This document shows positions 16,663 through 26,386 of a stretch of 64,000 nucleotides of DNA, one piece after another. Below the pieces are notes generated by a model. It searched no databases. It was not told where the DNA came from and worked only from the letters and a program-made list of their open reading frames with translations. The position numbers were made by a program, and so were the translations under genes. Every line of letters starts with the position of its first letter. Position 1 is the stretch's first letter. The DNA is from CALCLY01 sp900552775 (GTDB lineage Bacteria; Bacillota; Clostridia; UMGS1883; UMGS1540), in the NCBI GenBank assembly GCA_937966555.1, contig CALCLY010000017.1, positions 62,001-126,000 on the forward strand. The letters are read 5' to 3'.

Positions 16663-18504
16663 TTAATTTTTTGCCGTATCAGATCTATCGTTAAAAAAGT
16701 TATATATATTTTCAGCGGTGCTTTTATCTATTCCCTTAACACCCGTAAGCTCGTCAATCGATGCGTTTTTTATTGCCGAAACTGATTTAAAATGCTTCAG
16801 CAATAATTTTTTGCGTTTATCTCCAACACCTTTTATTCCATCCAAATCACTTTCAAATGTTTTTTTGTTTCTGAGTTTTTTGTGATATGTTATAGCGAAA
16901 CGGTGTGCTTCATCCTGAATAAACGTTACAAGTCTGAATGCGCTCCCGTGCATCGGAAGTGCAACTTCACCGCCTGTACCGATGAGTCCGCGCGTCCTGT
17001 GTCTGTCATCTTTAACCATTCCGAAAACAGGAACGTAAATATCAAGATTTGAAAGCGCCTCAAGAGCAACATTCAAGTGTCCCAATCCTCCGTCAACAAA
17101 AATGAGATCAGGGAGTTTGGAAAAATTTTCATCGCCTTCAATATAACGCATAAATCTTCTGCTCAAGGCTTCACGCATACAGTCATAGTCATTCGAGCCT
17201 ACTATATATTTTATTTTAAATTTTTTGTATTCTTTTTTTTGCGGACGTCCATTCTCAAAAACAATCATCGACGCAACATTTTCACTGCCTCCGGTATTTG
17301 ATATGTCGTAAGCTTCAATTCTTTTCGGAGCAGCTTTAAGCCCGATATATTCCGCAAGCTCCTTACATGCTTTTTCTTTATTGCTCTTTGTCAATATATC
17401 AATTTTACGCTGCGAAAGAGAAATTTTTGCATTTCTCAGCGCCATATCCATGAGTGCTTTTCCTTCGCCGCGCTGCGGTATACGAAGTTCTGCTTTTTTT
17501 TCGCGCTTTTCAGTGAGCCACCTGGAAAAATCATCGGTATTAATGTCTTGACAGTTGCAAAGAACAACATCCGGTATTGTTACCGAAGAGTCGTAGTACG
17601 CTCTCAAAAAGCTTTCTCCCAAAGTTCCGTCATCAAGAAATGCACTTGAATCGTCAAAAAAAGTATCGTTGCCTATCATTTTGCCGTGTCTTATAAAAAA
17701 TATTCTGAAAACCGATATATCCCCATCGGTTAGAGCGGCAATAACGTCAATATCTCTCGTTTTTTCGCTTATAACTTTCTGCGAACTGTCGAGCTTTTGA
17801 ATACCGTATATTTTATTTCTCAGAGAAGCGGCTCGTTCGAATTCGAGTTTTTCTGCCGCACTTTGCATTTGGGTTTTTAAATCATCTATAAGTTTTTCGT
17901 GATTTCCTTCCAGAAAATCACAAACATTTTTCATTTGTTCTTTATATTCGCGTGAGGAAATCTCCCCTCTGCAAGGTGCACAGCACCTTCCCATTGAATA
18001 ATAAATACATGGGCGTTCCTTGCCGATATCCCTGGGAAAACTTTTTTTGCAGTGCTGGATTTTAAATATTTTTTTAACAGCGTCCATGGTATCTTTAACT
18101 GTTCCGCGCCCGGGATACGGTCCAAAATACTTGGCGCCGTCATTTTCAATTTTTCTGACTACGGTAAGCTGAGGGTAATCTCTGCCCAAAGTTACTTTTA
18201 AAAAAGGATAATTTTTATCATCCTTAAGCAAAATGTTATATCTTGGCAAGTTTTGTTTAATAAGATTACTTTCAAGACATAAAGCTTCATACTCACTGTC
18301 ACAGACAATATATTCAAAGTCCGCAATATTTGAAACCATCGCACGTACTTTTGCCGTGTGATTCGCACTGTCATGAAAATACTGTCTTACACGATTTTTA
18401 AGAATTTTTGCTTTGCCTACGTATATTATCGTTCCGTTTTTATTTTTCATAATATAAACGCCCGGCGAATCGGGAAGCGCCGCAAGTTTTTCGGAAATAG
18501 TCAT
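16663..18504 (-). CDS. uvrC: Excinuclease ABC subunit C
   Basis: Makes the dual incisions in nucleotide excision repair. It has 613 residues. The GIY-YIG nuclease domain comes first (PGVYIMK and IIYVGKAK), then a cysteine-containing linker, a UVR motif (LEFERAASLRNKI), the RNase H-like C-terminal nuclease (IEAYDISNTGG, FVDGGLGHL) and helix-hairpin-helix repeats (LDGIKGVGDKRKKLLLKHF). The longest frame opens at GTG 18513; AGGG is 8 nt before ATG 18504, which I prefer. uvrA and uvrB lie nearby in a separate transcript. Confidence 0.97.
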   Translation of the reverse strand: MTISEKLAALPDSPGVYIMKNKNGTIIYVGKAKILKNRVRQYFHDSANHTAKVRAMVSNIADFEYIVCDSEYEALCLESNLIKQNLPRYNILLKDDKNYPFLKVTLGRDYPQLTVVRKIENDGAKYFGPYPGRGTVKDTMDAVKKIFKIQHCKKSFPRDIGKERPCIYYSMGRCCAPCRGEISSREYKEQMKNVCDFLEGNHEKLIDDLKTQMQSAAEKLEFERAASLRNKIYGIQKLDSSQKVISEKTRDIDVIAALTDGDISVFRIFFIRHGKMIGNDTFFDDSSAFLDDGTLGESFLRAYYDSSVTIPDVVLCNCQDINTDDFSRWLTEKREKKAELRIPQRGEGKALMDMALRNAKISLSQRKIDILTKSNKEKACKELAEYIGLKAAPKRIEAYDISNTGGSENVASMIVFENGRPQKKEYKKFKIKYIVGSNDYDCMREALSRRFMRYIEGDENFSKLPDLIFVDGGLGHLNVALEALSNLDIYVPVFGMVKDDRHRTRGLIGTGGEVALPMHGSAFRLVTFIQDEAHRFAITYHKKLRNKKTFESDLDGIKGVGDKRKKLLLKHFKSVSAIKNASIDELTGVKGIDKSTAENIYNFFNDRSDTAKN

Positions 18505-18520
18505 GTCGCACACCCTACAA

Positions 18521-18550
18521 AAAAAGAATGTAAAAATTTACATTCTTTTT
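18521..18550. terminator. AT-rich inverted repeat between the HPr gene and uvrC
   Basis: AAAAAGAATGTAAA and TTTACATTCTTTTT form a 14-bp stem with a 2-nt loop, with T tracts on both strands. It probably ends the HPr transcript. uvrC starts only 17 nt beyond it and I see no promoter there, so some read-through is needed, or the stem acts as an attenuator. Confidence 0.65.
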
Positions 18551-18576
18551 CTTTTTGCAAAATATTTTAACGCGTT

Positions 18577-18846
18577 TTACGCATGCTCGGAGAAATCTGA
18601 AGTTATCAATTCAACCAATGCATTTACAGCTTCCGATTCATCCGCTCCGTCAGCAATAAGTTTAATTTCGGTTCCTTTGGTTATTCCCAGTGACAAAACT
18701 CCAAGCAAGCTCTTAGCGTTAACCTTTCTTTCGTCTTTTTCAACCCATATGGACGATTTAAATTCATTTGCTTTTTGGATGAAAAAAGTTGCCGGTCTCG
18801 CATGAAGTCCAACCTGGTTTTTCACTGTCACATCTTTTGATATCAT
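18577..18846 (-). CDS. ptsH: Phosphocarrier protein HPr
   Basis: Carries phosphate from enzyme I to sugar-specific EII proteins and acts in Firmicute catabolite control. It has 89 residues with the site GLHARPA. Starting at ATG 18846 (AAGGAG 7 nt upstream) puts the catalytic histidine at position 15 and the regulatory serine of NAKSLLGV at position 46, exactly as in classical HPr. This supports that start over the longer frame from 18900. No enzyme I gene is in the window. It has a clear promoter and a terminator of its own. Confidence 0.93.
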   Translation of the reverse strand: MISKDVTVKNQVGLHARPATFFIQKANEFKSSIWVEKDERKVNAKSLLGVLSLGITKGTEIKLIADGADESEAVNALVELITSDFSEHA

Positions 18847-18923
18847 CATATCGCTCCTTCGCAAAACACCTTTTCGTCTTTTCATGAACGAAAATAACAT
18901 AAAATTATTTTTTGTTTACTTAT

Positions 18924-18952
18924 AGAATAACAAATTTTTTGAGTTAAGTCAA
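18924..18952 (-). promoter_or_regulatory. Promoter of the HPr gene
   Basis: Minus strand: TTGACT (18952-18947), 17 bp, TATTCT (18929-18924), about 78 nt before the HPr start and just after the uvrA stop. Confidence 0.8.
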
Positions 18953-18981
18953 TATTTTTTGAAAAAATTTTTAATATTTTT

Positions 18982-21807
18982 TTATTTTTTCAAAATTTTC
19001 TTTAAATACTGTCCCGTATAAGAAGAGGAAACTTTTGCAATTTCTTCGGGTGTCCCCGCAGCAACGATTGTTCCGCCGCGGTCTCCCCCTTCCGGTCCCA
19101 AATCCAAAATATAGTCGGCAGTTTTAATCACATCAAGATTGTGTTCTATTACAACAACGGTGTTCCCGCCTTCTATAAGTCTTTGAAGCACTTCCGTAAG
19201 CCGGTGCACATCCGCTGTATGAAGACCTGTTGTCGGCTCGTCAAGAATATACATTGTTCTTCCGGTGGAACGTTTTGAAAGTTCTGTGGCAAGTTTTACC
19301 CTTTGTGCTTCTCCGCCCGAAAGAAGTGTTGACGGCTGACCGATTTTTACATATCCGAGTCCCACGTCACACAGCGTTTGCAGTTTCCTGCGGATTTTTT
19401 CATGATTTTTAAAGAATTCAAGTCCTTCTTCAATTGTCATATCAAGTACATCGTATATATTTTTTCCGAGATAAGTCACTTCCAAAGTTTCGCGGTTATA
19501 GCGCTTCCCTTTGCAGACTTCGCACGGAACATAAATATCCGAAAGAAAGTGCATTTCAATTTTAATAATGCCGTCACCGCCGCAAGCTTCGCACCTGCCG
19601 CCTTTAACATTAAAACTGAATCTGCCCGGTCCGTAGCCTCGCACTTTTGCTTCGTTTGATGTTGCAAAAACCTCGCGGATATCATTAAAAACTCCTGTGT
19701 ATGTTGCGGGATTTGATCTCGGTGTTCTTCCTATCGGACTTTGACTTATTGCAATTACTTTATCAAGGTTTTCAATTCCGCGGATTTCTTTACACTCGCC
19801 CATGCCCTCTTTTGCCCCGTTGAGTTTATTGGCAAGTTCTTTATAAAGAATTTCATTTATAAGTGATGATTTACCGCTTCCCGAAACACCTGTTATGCAA
19901 ACAAGCATGCCAAGCGGAATTTTAGCGTTGATATTTTTAAGATTATTTTGTTTTGCTCCTATTATTTCAAGAAATTTGCCGTTTCCTTTTCTCCTGTGCT
20001 CGGGAATCGGAATTTCTTTTTTATGAGAGAGATATTGTCCCGTGATGCTTTTCTCACAGTTGAGCACATCTGAAACCGTTCCGTTTACAACAACTTCTCC
20101 GCCGTGTATGCCGGCTCCGGGACCGATATCCACCACATGGTCAGCTTCAAGTATTGTTTCCTCGTCATGTTCAACCACAATCAAAGTATTTCCCATATCA
20201 CGAAGATTTTTAAGCGTGCTTAAAAGCTTTGTATTATCTCTTTGATGTAAACCTATCGAAGGCTCGTCCAGTATATACAAAACGCCTACAAGTCCGCTTC
20301 CTATCTGTGTTGCAAGCCTTATTCGCTGTGCTTCTCCGCCCGAAAGAGTTGCTGCGCTTCTTGCAAGGGTAAGATAGTCAAGACCGACATTTTTTAAAAA
20401 TGTAAGCCTTGCGTTTATTTCTTTTAAAATCTGAGATGCGATTTTTGTTTCAATCTCGGATAATTCCAGATTATCAAAAAAAACAATCAGCGAAGTAACC
20501 GAGAGTTTTGTCAGCGAGGCAATATTTTGTCCGCCTACGGTTACGGCAAGTATTTCAGGCTTCAATCTGTCTCCGCGGCAGTCGGGACAGATATCCTCAG
20601 ACATGTAGCGTTCTATATCACTTTTTGACCATTCCGATGTAGTCTCGCGGTATCTTCTTTCAAGATTAGGAATTATACCCTCAAAAGGAGTTGAATACGA
20701 GCCGCTGCCGTATTCACGCGAATATTCATATTTTATTTTTTCCGTACCGCTGCCGTACAAAAGAACATTTATAATATTTTCAGGCAGCTCGCGTACAGGC
20801 GTGTTTATATCAAAACCGTAATGTTTTGCCAAACCGTTAAAGTACATACGTGCCATAGAATTGTCTTTGCCGCGCACAGTCCACCCGGGAGACATAATAC
20901 CGCCGTTTATTATTGATTTATCGGGATTGGCAAGTATCCTTGCAGGGTCTATTCTAAGCCTCATTCCGAGACCCATACATGTCGGGCAGGCGCCGAACGG
21001 ACTGTTGAAAGAAAATGCTCTCGGCGTCAGCTCTTCAATATTTATTCCACAGTCATGACATGCGTAATTAAGCGAATATGTTGTTTCTTCATTGTCGAAA
21101 AGAACATTTACAAGTCCGTTTCCGAGTTTAAAAGCCGTTTCAAGAGAATCCGTAAGTCTTTGTATAATGCCGTCTTTAATTTTAAGTCTGTCCACCACAA
21201 TTTCTATTGTGTGTTTTTTCGTTTTCTCGAGTGTAATATCTTCTTCGAGAAGTCTTATTTCACCGTCAACTCTGACTCTGACATAACCGTCTTTTTTTGC
21301 CTTCTCGAATATTTTTTTATGTTCGCCTTTTTTTGCACGTACAATGGGCGCAAAAATCTGCATTTTTGTGCCTTCTTCATGTGATAAAATACTGTCAACA
21401 ATCTGGTCTATGGTTTGTTTTTTTATTTCTTTGCCGCATTTATGGCAATGTGCCACACCTATTCTGGCATACAAAAGTCTTAAATAATCATATATTTCAG
21501 TTACCGTTCCGACAGTAGAACGGGGATTTTTGGCAGTGGTTTTCTGATCTATCGAAATGGCAGGCGATAATCCGCCTATAAAATCCACATCGGGCTTTTC
21601 CATCTGCCCCAAAAACTGCCTTGCATATGCCGAAAGACTTTCAACATAACGCCTCTGACCCTCCGCATATATTGTATCAAACGCAAGAGATGATTTACCG
21701 CTTCCGGAAAGTCCCGTAAAAACTATAAACTTATCCCTCGGGATACTGAGGCTTATGTTTTTGAGGTTATTTTCCCTTGCTCCTTTAATTACAATTTCAT
21801 TCTTCAT
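18982..21807 (-). CDS. uvrA: Excinuclease ABC subunit A
   Basis: ATPase that scans for DNA damage and loads UvrB. Its 941 residues include two ABC ATPase units. Walker A motifs are GLSGSGKSSLAF (near residue 32) and GVSGSGKSSLINEI (near 640), with two signature motifs LSGGEAQR. Zinc-binding CxxC pairs such as CHKCGKE, CPTC and CEAC are present. The ATG overlaps the last codons of uvrB by 11 nt, with GGAGAAG upstream. Confidence 0.98.
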   Translation of the reverse strand: MKNEIVIKGARENNLKNISLSIPRDKFIVFTGLSGSGKSSLAFDTIYAEGQRRYVESLSAYARQFLGQMEKPDVDFIGGLSPAISIDQKTTAKNPRSTVGTVTEIYDYLRLLYARIGVAHCHKCGKEIKKQTIDQIVDSILSHEEGTKMQIFAPIVRAKKGEHKKIFEKAKKDGYVRVRVDGEIRLLEEDITLEKTKKHTIEIVVDRLKIKDGIIQRLTDSLETAFKLGNGLVNVLFDNEETTYSLNYACHDCGINIEELTPRAFSFNSPFGACPTCMGLGMRLRIDPARILANPDKSIINGGIMSPGWTVRGKDNSMARMYFNGLAKHYGFDINTPVRELPENIINVLLYGSGTEKIKYEYSREYGSGSYSTPFEGIIPNLERRYRETTSEWSKSDIERYMSEDICPDCRGDRLKPEILAVTVGGQNIASLTKLSVTSLIVFFDNLELSEIETKIASQILKEINARLTFLKNVGLDYLTLARSAATLSGGEAQRIRLATQIGSGLVGVLYILDEPSIGLHQRDNTKLLSTLKNLRDMGNTLIVVEHDEETILEADHVVDIGPGAGIHGGEVVVNGTVSDVLNCEKSITGQYLSHKKEIPIPEHRRKGNGKFLEIIGAKQNNLKNINAKIPLGMLVCITGVSGSGKSSLINEILYKELANKLNGAKEGMGECKEIRGIENLDKVIAISQSPIGRTPRSNPATYTGVFNDIREVFATSNEAKVRGYGPGRFSFNVKGGRCEACGGDGIIKIEMHFLSDIYVPCEVCKGKRYNRETLEVTYLGKNIYDVLDMTIEEGLEFFKNHEKIRRKLQTLCDVGLGYVKIGQPSTLLSGGEAQRVKLATELSKRSTGRTMYILDEPTTGLHTADVHRLTEVLQRLIEGGNTVVVIEHNLDVIKTADYILDLGPEGGDRGGTIVAAGTPEEIAKVSSSYTGQYLKKILKK

Positions 21808-23788
21808 TTTCTTCTCCGCCCGTAAGTATTTTTATTTTATCTCTGAGTTTTGCCGCATCTTCAAATCTGAGCTCGCGTGAAGCACGCAGCATTTCATCCG
21901 TAAGTCTGTCTACCAATTCACTTATATTCTCCGTTTTAACTTCTTCTTCGACCGTTTTTGTGGCTTCTATTACTTCACGAACGGACTTTTTAACTGACTT
22001 TGGCACTATGCCGTGTTCTTTGTTATAACCCATTTGCAAAGTTCTTCTTCTGTTTGTTTCGGCAATTGCGCTTTTCATTGATTTTGTAATCGAATCGGCA
22101 TACATAATAACACGTCCGCCTACGTTTCTTGCTGCACGTCCTATTGTCTGAATAAGAGATGTTTCGCTTCTTAAAAAACCCTCTTTGTCGGCGTCCAAAA
22201 TAGCCACAAGAGAAACCTCGGGAATATCAAGACCTTCTCTTAGCAGATTAATTCCTACAAGAACATCAAAAACACCCAGACGAAGATCACGTACAATTTC
22301 CATTCTCTCGATAGTTTCTATATCATGGTGCATATACTTAACCGCAACTCCGGCTTCACGCAGATAGTCCGTTAAATCCTCCGCCATTTTTTTCGTAAGA
22401 GTTGTTACAAGAACACGTTCTTTCTTTTCGGTACAGATTTTTATTTCATCAAGCAGATCATCAACCTGACCGTGAACCGGTTTTACAATTATTTCGGGAT
22501 CAATAAGACCCGTGGGACGTATCACCTGTTCCACAATCCGGGTGCTTCTCTCTCTTTCGTATTCTGCCGGTGTGGCGCTGTTATATACAACCTGATTTAT
22601 TCTTTCGTTAAACTCATCAAATGTCAGCGGTCTGTTATCATATGCCGAAGGCAATCTGAAGCCGTAATCTATGAGACTTTTCTTTCTCGCTCTGTCGCCG
22701 CGGTACATAGCGCGCACCTGAGGTATTGTAACATGGCTTTCATCAACCAACAGAAGATAGTCATCCGGAAAATAATCCATAAGTGTATACGGTGCACTGC
22801 CTGCGGGACGTTCGTTTATATATCTTGAATAGTTTTCTATGCCGCTGCAAAAACCTATTTCTTTCATCATTTCAATGTCGTAATTTGTTCTTTCGGTTAT
22901 TCGCTGCATTTCAAGAAGTTTATTATTCTGCTCAAACCATGCGGCTCTTTCCTCGAGCTCTGCCTGAATATTCTTTATGGCTCTCTCCATCTTATCCTTT
23001 GTTGTAACATAATGAGAAGCCGGATATATCGCAACATGCGAACGCACACCGAGAATTTCCCCTGTAAGCACATCGATTTCGCTTATTCTCTCAATTTCAT
23101 CGCCGAAAAACTCTATGCGAAACGCACGGCTGTCCTGTGACGACGGAAAAATTTCAAGTACATCTCCGTGGGCTCTGAACTTGCCTCTCACAAAATTGAT
23201 ATCGTTGCGTTCATACTGGATATCAACAAGTTTTCTGATAACCTCATCCCTGTCAAGCTCCATTCCGGTACGGAGCGAAAGAATTAGTTTTGCATAATCT
23301 TTCGGGTCACCCAAACTGTATATGCAGGAAACACTCGAAACAACAATCACGTCACGTCTCTCAAAAAGAGCGGATGTTGCACTGTGCCTGAGTTTATCTA
23401 TTTCATCGTTAATCTGAGCATCTTTTTCTATAAAAGTATCTGTCTGAGGAATATAAGCCTCGGGCTGATAATAGTCGTAATATGAGACAAAATATTCAAC
23501 TGCGCTGTTAGGAAAAAACTCTTTAAACTCACTGCAGAGCTGCGCGGCAAGAATTTTGTTGTGTGCAAGCACAAGCGTAGGTTTATTAGTTTTGGCAATT
23601 AAATTAGCCATCGTAAATGTTTTTCCGGAGCCCGTAACACCCATAAGAGTTTGTTCTCTGTCACCGTGCAAAACACCGCGCGCAAGCGCTTCAATTGCTT
23701 TAGGCTGATCTCCGGCAGGCTTGAATTCAGAGTGAATTTCAAACATTTTTTGTGTTTGCGTCCGCAGAGCTTTTCTTTCTTTTCCCAT
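21797..23788 (-). CDS. uvrB: Excinuclease ABC subunit B
   Basis: Damage-verifying helicase-like subunit. It shows Walker A GVTGSGKTFTMA, the beta-hairpin segment YFVSYYDYYQPEAY, DESH, helicase motifs through QTIGRAARN, and a C-terminal UVR motif (LRFEDAAKLRDKI). From ATG 23788 the product is 663 residues, overlapping the exonuclease gene by 50 nt. An internal ATG at 23746 (649 residues, starting MFEIHSEFKPAGDQP) matches the family N-terminus and shortens the overlap to 8 nt. Neither has a strong ribosome site, so the exact start is open. Confidence 0.95.
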   Translation of the reverse strand: MGKERKALRTQTQKMFEIHSEFKPAGDQPKAIEALARGVLHGDREQTLMGVTGSGKTFTMANLIAKTNKPTLVLAHNKILAAQLCSEFKEFFPNSAVEYFVSYYDYYQPEAYIPQTDTFIEKDAQINDEIDKLRHSATSALFERRDVIVVSSVSCIYSLGDPKDYAKLILSLRTGMELDRDEVIRKLVDIQYERNDINFVRGKFRAHGDVLEIFPSSQDSRAFRIEFFGDEIERISEIDVLTGEILGVRSHVAIYPASHYVTTKDKMERAIKNIQAELEERAAWFEQNNKLLEMQRITERTNYDIEMMKEIGFCSGIENYSRYINERPAGSAPYTLMDYFPDDYLLLVDESHVTIPQVRAMYRGDRARKKSLIDYGFRLPSAYDNRPLTFDEFNERINQVVYNSATPAEYERERSTRIVEQVIRPTGLIDPEIIVKPVHGQVDDLLDEIKICTEKKERVLVTTLTKKMAEDLTDYLREAGVAVKYMHHDIETIERMEIVRDLRLGVFDVLVGINLLREGLDIPEVSLVAILDADKEGFLRSETSLIQTIGRAARNVGGRVIMYADSITKSMKSAIAETNRRRTLQMGYNKEHGIVPKSVKKSVREVIEATKTVEEEVKTENISELVDRLTDEMLRASRELRFEDAAKLRDKIKILTGGEENEE

Positions 23789-24704
23789 GTTTTCTTCTGC
23801 GAAACGCTTCCTCCTTTTCTGTTTGAATTTTTATGCGTTTGAAATAAAGTGCATTAAAATCATCATTAAACTTATACAGAATACGTTTAACCCTGCAGCC
23901 GCCTTTTTGTGTTTTAATAAAACGTAGAAGCGCTGCATACGGCGAACCGCACTTGCACCTTAAAATTCCGAGAACTTTTGATGAATTTACCGAAGCCCAG
24001 TCACTGCCGCACATTTTTTCACCGCATTTCGGGCAGATAAAACAAATTGTTATGCTATCACGCAGCGCAGCGTCTTTGGATTTAAACACATTTTCAGAAT
24101 CTTCGCGGAAAACTATATCGGAAAAATTATCGAAAATATCTGCTTTTGAGTTCTCGATTCCGCTTTTCATATCAAGCTTTTTACACACCAAATACGTGTT
24201 AACGGCATCGTTTAATGCATCGTGCTCGTTCAGCCCGTCTATTCCGAGCTTTTCCATTGCATATGTTAAAGAAAACTGTCTGTTTCCGTTATCTATCTGA
24301 TTAAAAAATATATCCTGAACATTTATGCATTTCGGAATCCAGCTGTAGGAAATACCCCAGAGAATATGATTGTCAAAAAGTATTCCCATATCGTCCGGAC
24401 CCCATGTCATAAACAAAAAATCATCTCCACACCATAAGCGGAGTTTGTCCGACGCTTCTGCAAAAGAAATTCCGTTTTTTATATCGTCGTTGGTAATGCT
24501 TGTAAGCGCGGCGACCTTTTTATTCATGCTTTTATAGTATTTCGGTTTAACGGCAATTTTAATCTTATCGGTCATTTCGAAATTTTCGTTAAGTTTTACC
24601 GCTCCTATCTGAATAACTTCACCGTTCAAAAAAACAGGTTTTCTGACAACCGCGCGTGAGGATTTTGCCTGATTCCATTCCATGTCCAATATTATATAAT
24701 TCAT
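23739..24704 (-). CDS. DnaQ-like 3'-5' exonuclease (DEDDh) with zinc-ribbon-like region
   Basis: The 321-residue protein starts with exonuclease motif I (IILDMEWNQ). Motif III NEHDALNDAVNT gives the histidine of the DEDDh subfamily. The part after residue 180 has cysteine pairs CFICPKCG and CKCG that could bind zinc, followed by a basic tail. It is not the polymerase III epsilon subunit by context; its place as first gene of an exonuclease-uvrB-uvrA operon suggests a DNA repair or RNA-processing role, which is inference. Confidence 0.85.
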   Translation of the reverse strand: MNYIILDMEWNQAKSSRAVVRKPVFLNGEVIQIGAVKLNENFEMTDKIKIAVKPKYYKSMNKKVAALTSITNDDIKNGISFAEASDKLRLWCGDDFLFMTWGPDDMGILFDNHILWGISYSWIPKCINVQDIFFNQIDNGNRQFSLTYAMEKLGIDGLNEHDALNDAVNTYLVCKKLDMKSGIENSKADIFDNFSDIVFREDSENVFKSKDAALRDSITICFICPKCGEKMCGSDWASVNSSKVLGILRCKCGSPYAALLRFIKTQKGGCRVKRILYKFNDDFNALYFKRIKIQTEKEEAFRRRKHGKRKKSSADANTKNV

Positions 24705-24736
24705 TTGTTCACCTGCTGTGTAGTGTATATAAAGTA

Positions 24737-24765
24737 ATTATAGCACAAATGATTTTTTATTTCAA
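24737..24765 (-). promoter_or_regulatory. Promoter of the exonuclease-uvrB-uvrA operon
   Basis: Minus strand: TTGAAA (24765-24760), 17 bp, TATAAT (24742-24737), 33 nt before the exonuclease start. No SOS-box-like palindrome is obvious around it. Confidence 0.8.
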
Positions 24766-24796
24766 CCACAAAATTAAATACCGAAAAGGTGCGGCA

Positions 24797-25438
24797 TTAC
24801 AATATTATGCTTTGTAAATTATTCACATCATCAATGTGATCATCGGATTTTAATATAACAGCATTTTCATATTTGCTGTCATCAAACACATATTCTGTCC
24901 ACCCTTTTTCGGATTTCCTGAAATCAATGTTTTCAAGAAAAGCAGTATCATACCCCACTGTTTCACCGCTGAATTCTGCCGCTTCGGAGCAGAGCCATGA
25001 AGAATCAGTTTCAAGCAGATTTTTATCACCGGAAAATATTTGTGCCGCAAGACCGAATCTGCCGTCTCCGCTGTTTGAAACACGGTTAATAAGACCGCTG
25101 TAAAAAAAATGAACGGAAATAATATTATTTCCGTCTCTTATATATTCCGAAATATCAATTTCGTTATATTTGTATGATGTATAATATGCCGAAGCCGGTC
25201 CCTGACATACAAATTTGCCGTTTATATAAAGTTTATAATAATCATCCGCAGAAATACGAATTTTAATATTATCTTTATTGCGGCAAGTAAATTTTTTTCT
25301 GAAATGAACGTGATAATTTTTGACACCGCAGTCTTTTACCGCAGTGTCATGTTTCATTCTGTGAAATAAATTTACAGGCTTTAAGAAAGTCATTTTTTCC
25401 GTAGTTATCCAATTTGGATTAAAATCTGTTTTTTTCAT
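24797..25438 (-). CDS. Orphan N-terminal domain of an alpha-L-rhamnosidase (GH78), probably a gene remnant
   Basis: 213 residues that resemble only the N-terminal beta-sandwich of bacterial alpha-L-rhamnosidases. Examples are YYKLYINGKFVCQGPASAYY and YNEIDISEYIRDGNNIISV, which is the usual carbohydrate-binding jelly-roll. The (alpha/alpha)6 catalytic barrel that should follow is absent, and the frame stops 93 nt before the next gene. The ribosome site is weak. It is the last gene of the GH88 operon. A 3' deletion is the simplest explanation; a stand-alone sugar-binding domain is an alternative. Confidence 0.65.
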   Translation of the reverse strand: MKKTDFNPNWITTEKMTFLKPVNLFHRMKHDTAVKDCGVKNYHVHFRKKFTCRNKDNIKIRISADDYYKLYINGKFVCQGPASAYYTSYKYNEIDISEYIRDGNNIISVHFFYSGLINRVSNSGDGRFGLAAQIFSGDKNLLETDSSWLCSEAAEFSGETVGYDTAFLENIDFRKSEKGWTEYVFDDSKYENAVILKSDDHIDDVNNLQSIIL

Positions 25439-25441
25439 AAT

Positions 25442-26386
25442 TCAATCTAAATCCTCAAGAGAAGGCATTGCATTTATAGCGCCGCGTTTTGAAACACAAA
25501 AAGCCGCAACATTTGCCGCAAAATCACCGAACTTCCGAAGTTCTTCACAGGAAATCTCTGATGGCATTATATTTGCGTCTGTCAATTTATAGAGAAAACC
25601 TCCCATAAATGAATCGCCCGCCCCTGTCGTATCTGCCACCGTAACTTTTTTGCTTTTAATTTCCGCTTCGCCTTTTTGTGAAAGAATATACGCACCTTCG
25701 GAACCTTTTGTTACAATAACGCATTTTATCCCTAATCCCAAAAGTCTTTTTGCAGCACCTTTAACATCTTTTTCATCTGTTAAAAGCTCGGTCTCTTCAT
25801 CCGAAATTTTTATAATATCCACATATGGCAAAACAGAGCGCATACCCTTTTTTGCGGTTTCCTCGTCTTTCCATAGCATAGCGCGATAATTCGGATCATA
25901 TGATACGGTAATATTATTTGCCTTAGCAAAATCAAGTGCAGCCAATGTAGCTTCTCTTGAAGGGCTGTCTGTCAGTGAAAGAGAACCGACATGAAGTACT
26001 TTAGAGCTTTTAATAATATCATAGTTTACTTCATTTTCTTCCAGTCTTGTATCCGCACCCGGTTTTCTTGCAAAAGAAAAACTTCTTTCTCCGTTTTCGC
26101 TGAGACTTACAAACGCAAGTGTTGTAAAAGTATTATTATCCGTTAAAAGTCCGTCACAGCAAATATTTTTGCTTTGCAATACATTGCGCAAAAAATTTCC
26201 GTGCATGTCATTGCCGACTTTTCCGATAAAAGCCGTTTTACCACCGAGCTTTTGAACCGCAGCAAGCACATTTGCGGGTGCTCCGCCGGGGTTTTGCGCA
26301 AAAAGAGCCATACCGTCTTCATTGTATCCCGAAAAGGTGAAATCAATTAAGATTTCACCTAAGGCCGTTACGTCAAATGTTTTCAT
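25442..26386 (-). CDS. PfkB-family carbohydrate kinase, probable fructokinase
   Basis: Phosphorylates a sugar, most likely fructose to fructose-6-phosphate. The 314 residues start TALGEILIDFT, then NPGGAPANVLAAVQKLGG, which is the ScrK-type substrate region. The C-terminal PfkB signature DTTGAGDSFMGGFL contains the catalytic aspartate. The ATG overlaps the upstream isomerase gene by four bases. With that isomerase, mannose could be converted to fructose and then fructose-6-phosphate. 2-keto-3-deoxygluconate kinase is an alternative given the neighbouring GH88. Confidence 0.85.
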   Translation of the reverse strand: MKTFDVTALGEILIDFTFSGYNEDGMALFAQNPGGAPANVLAAVQKLGGKTAFIGKVGNDMHGNFLRNVLQSKNICCDGLLTDNNTFTTLAFVSLSENGERSFSFARKPGADTRLEENEVNYDIIKSSKVLHVGSLSLTDSPSREATLAALDFAKANNITVSYDPNYRAMLWKDEETAKKGMRSVLPYVDIIKISDEETELLTDEKDVKGAAKRLLGLGIKCVIVTKGSEGAYILSQKGEAEIKSKKVTVADTTGAGDSFMGGFLYKLTDANIMPSEISCEELRKFGDFAANVAAFCVSKRGAINAMPSLEDLD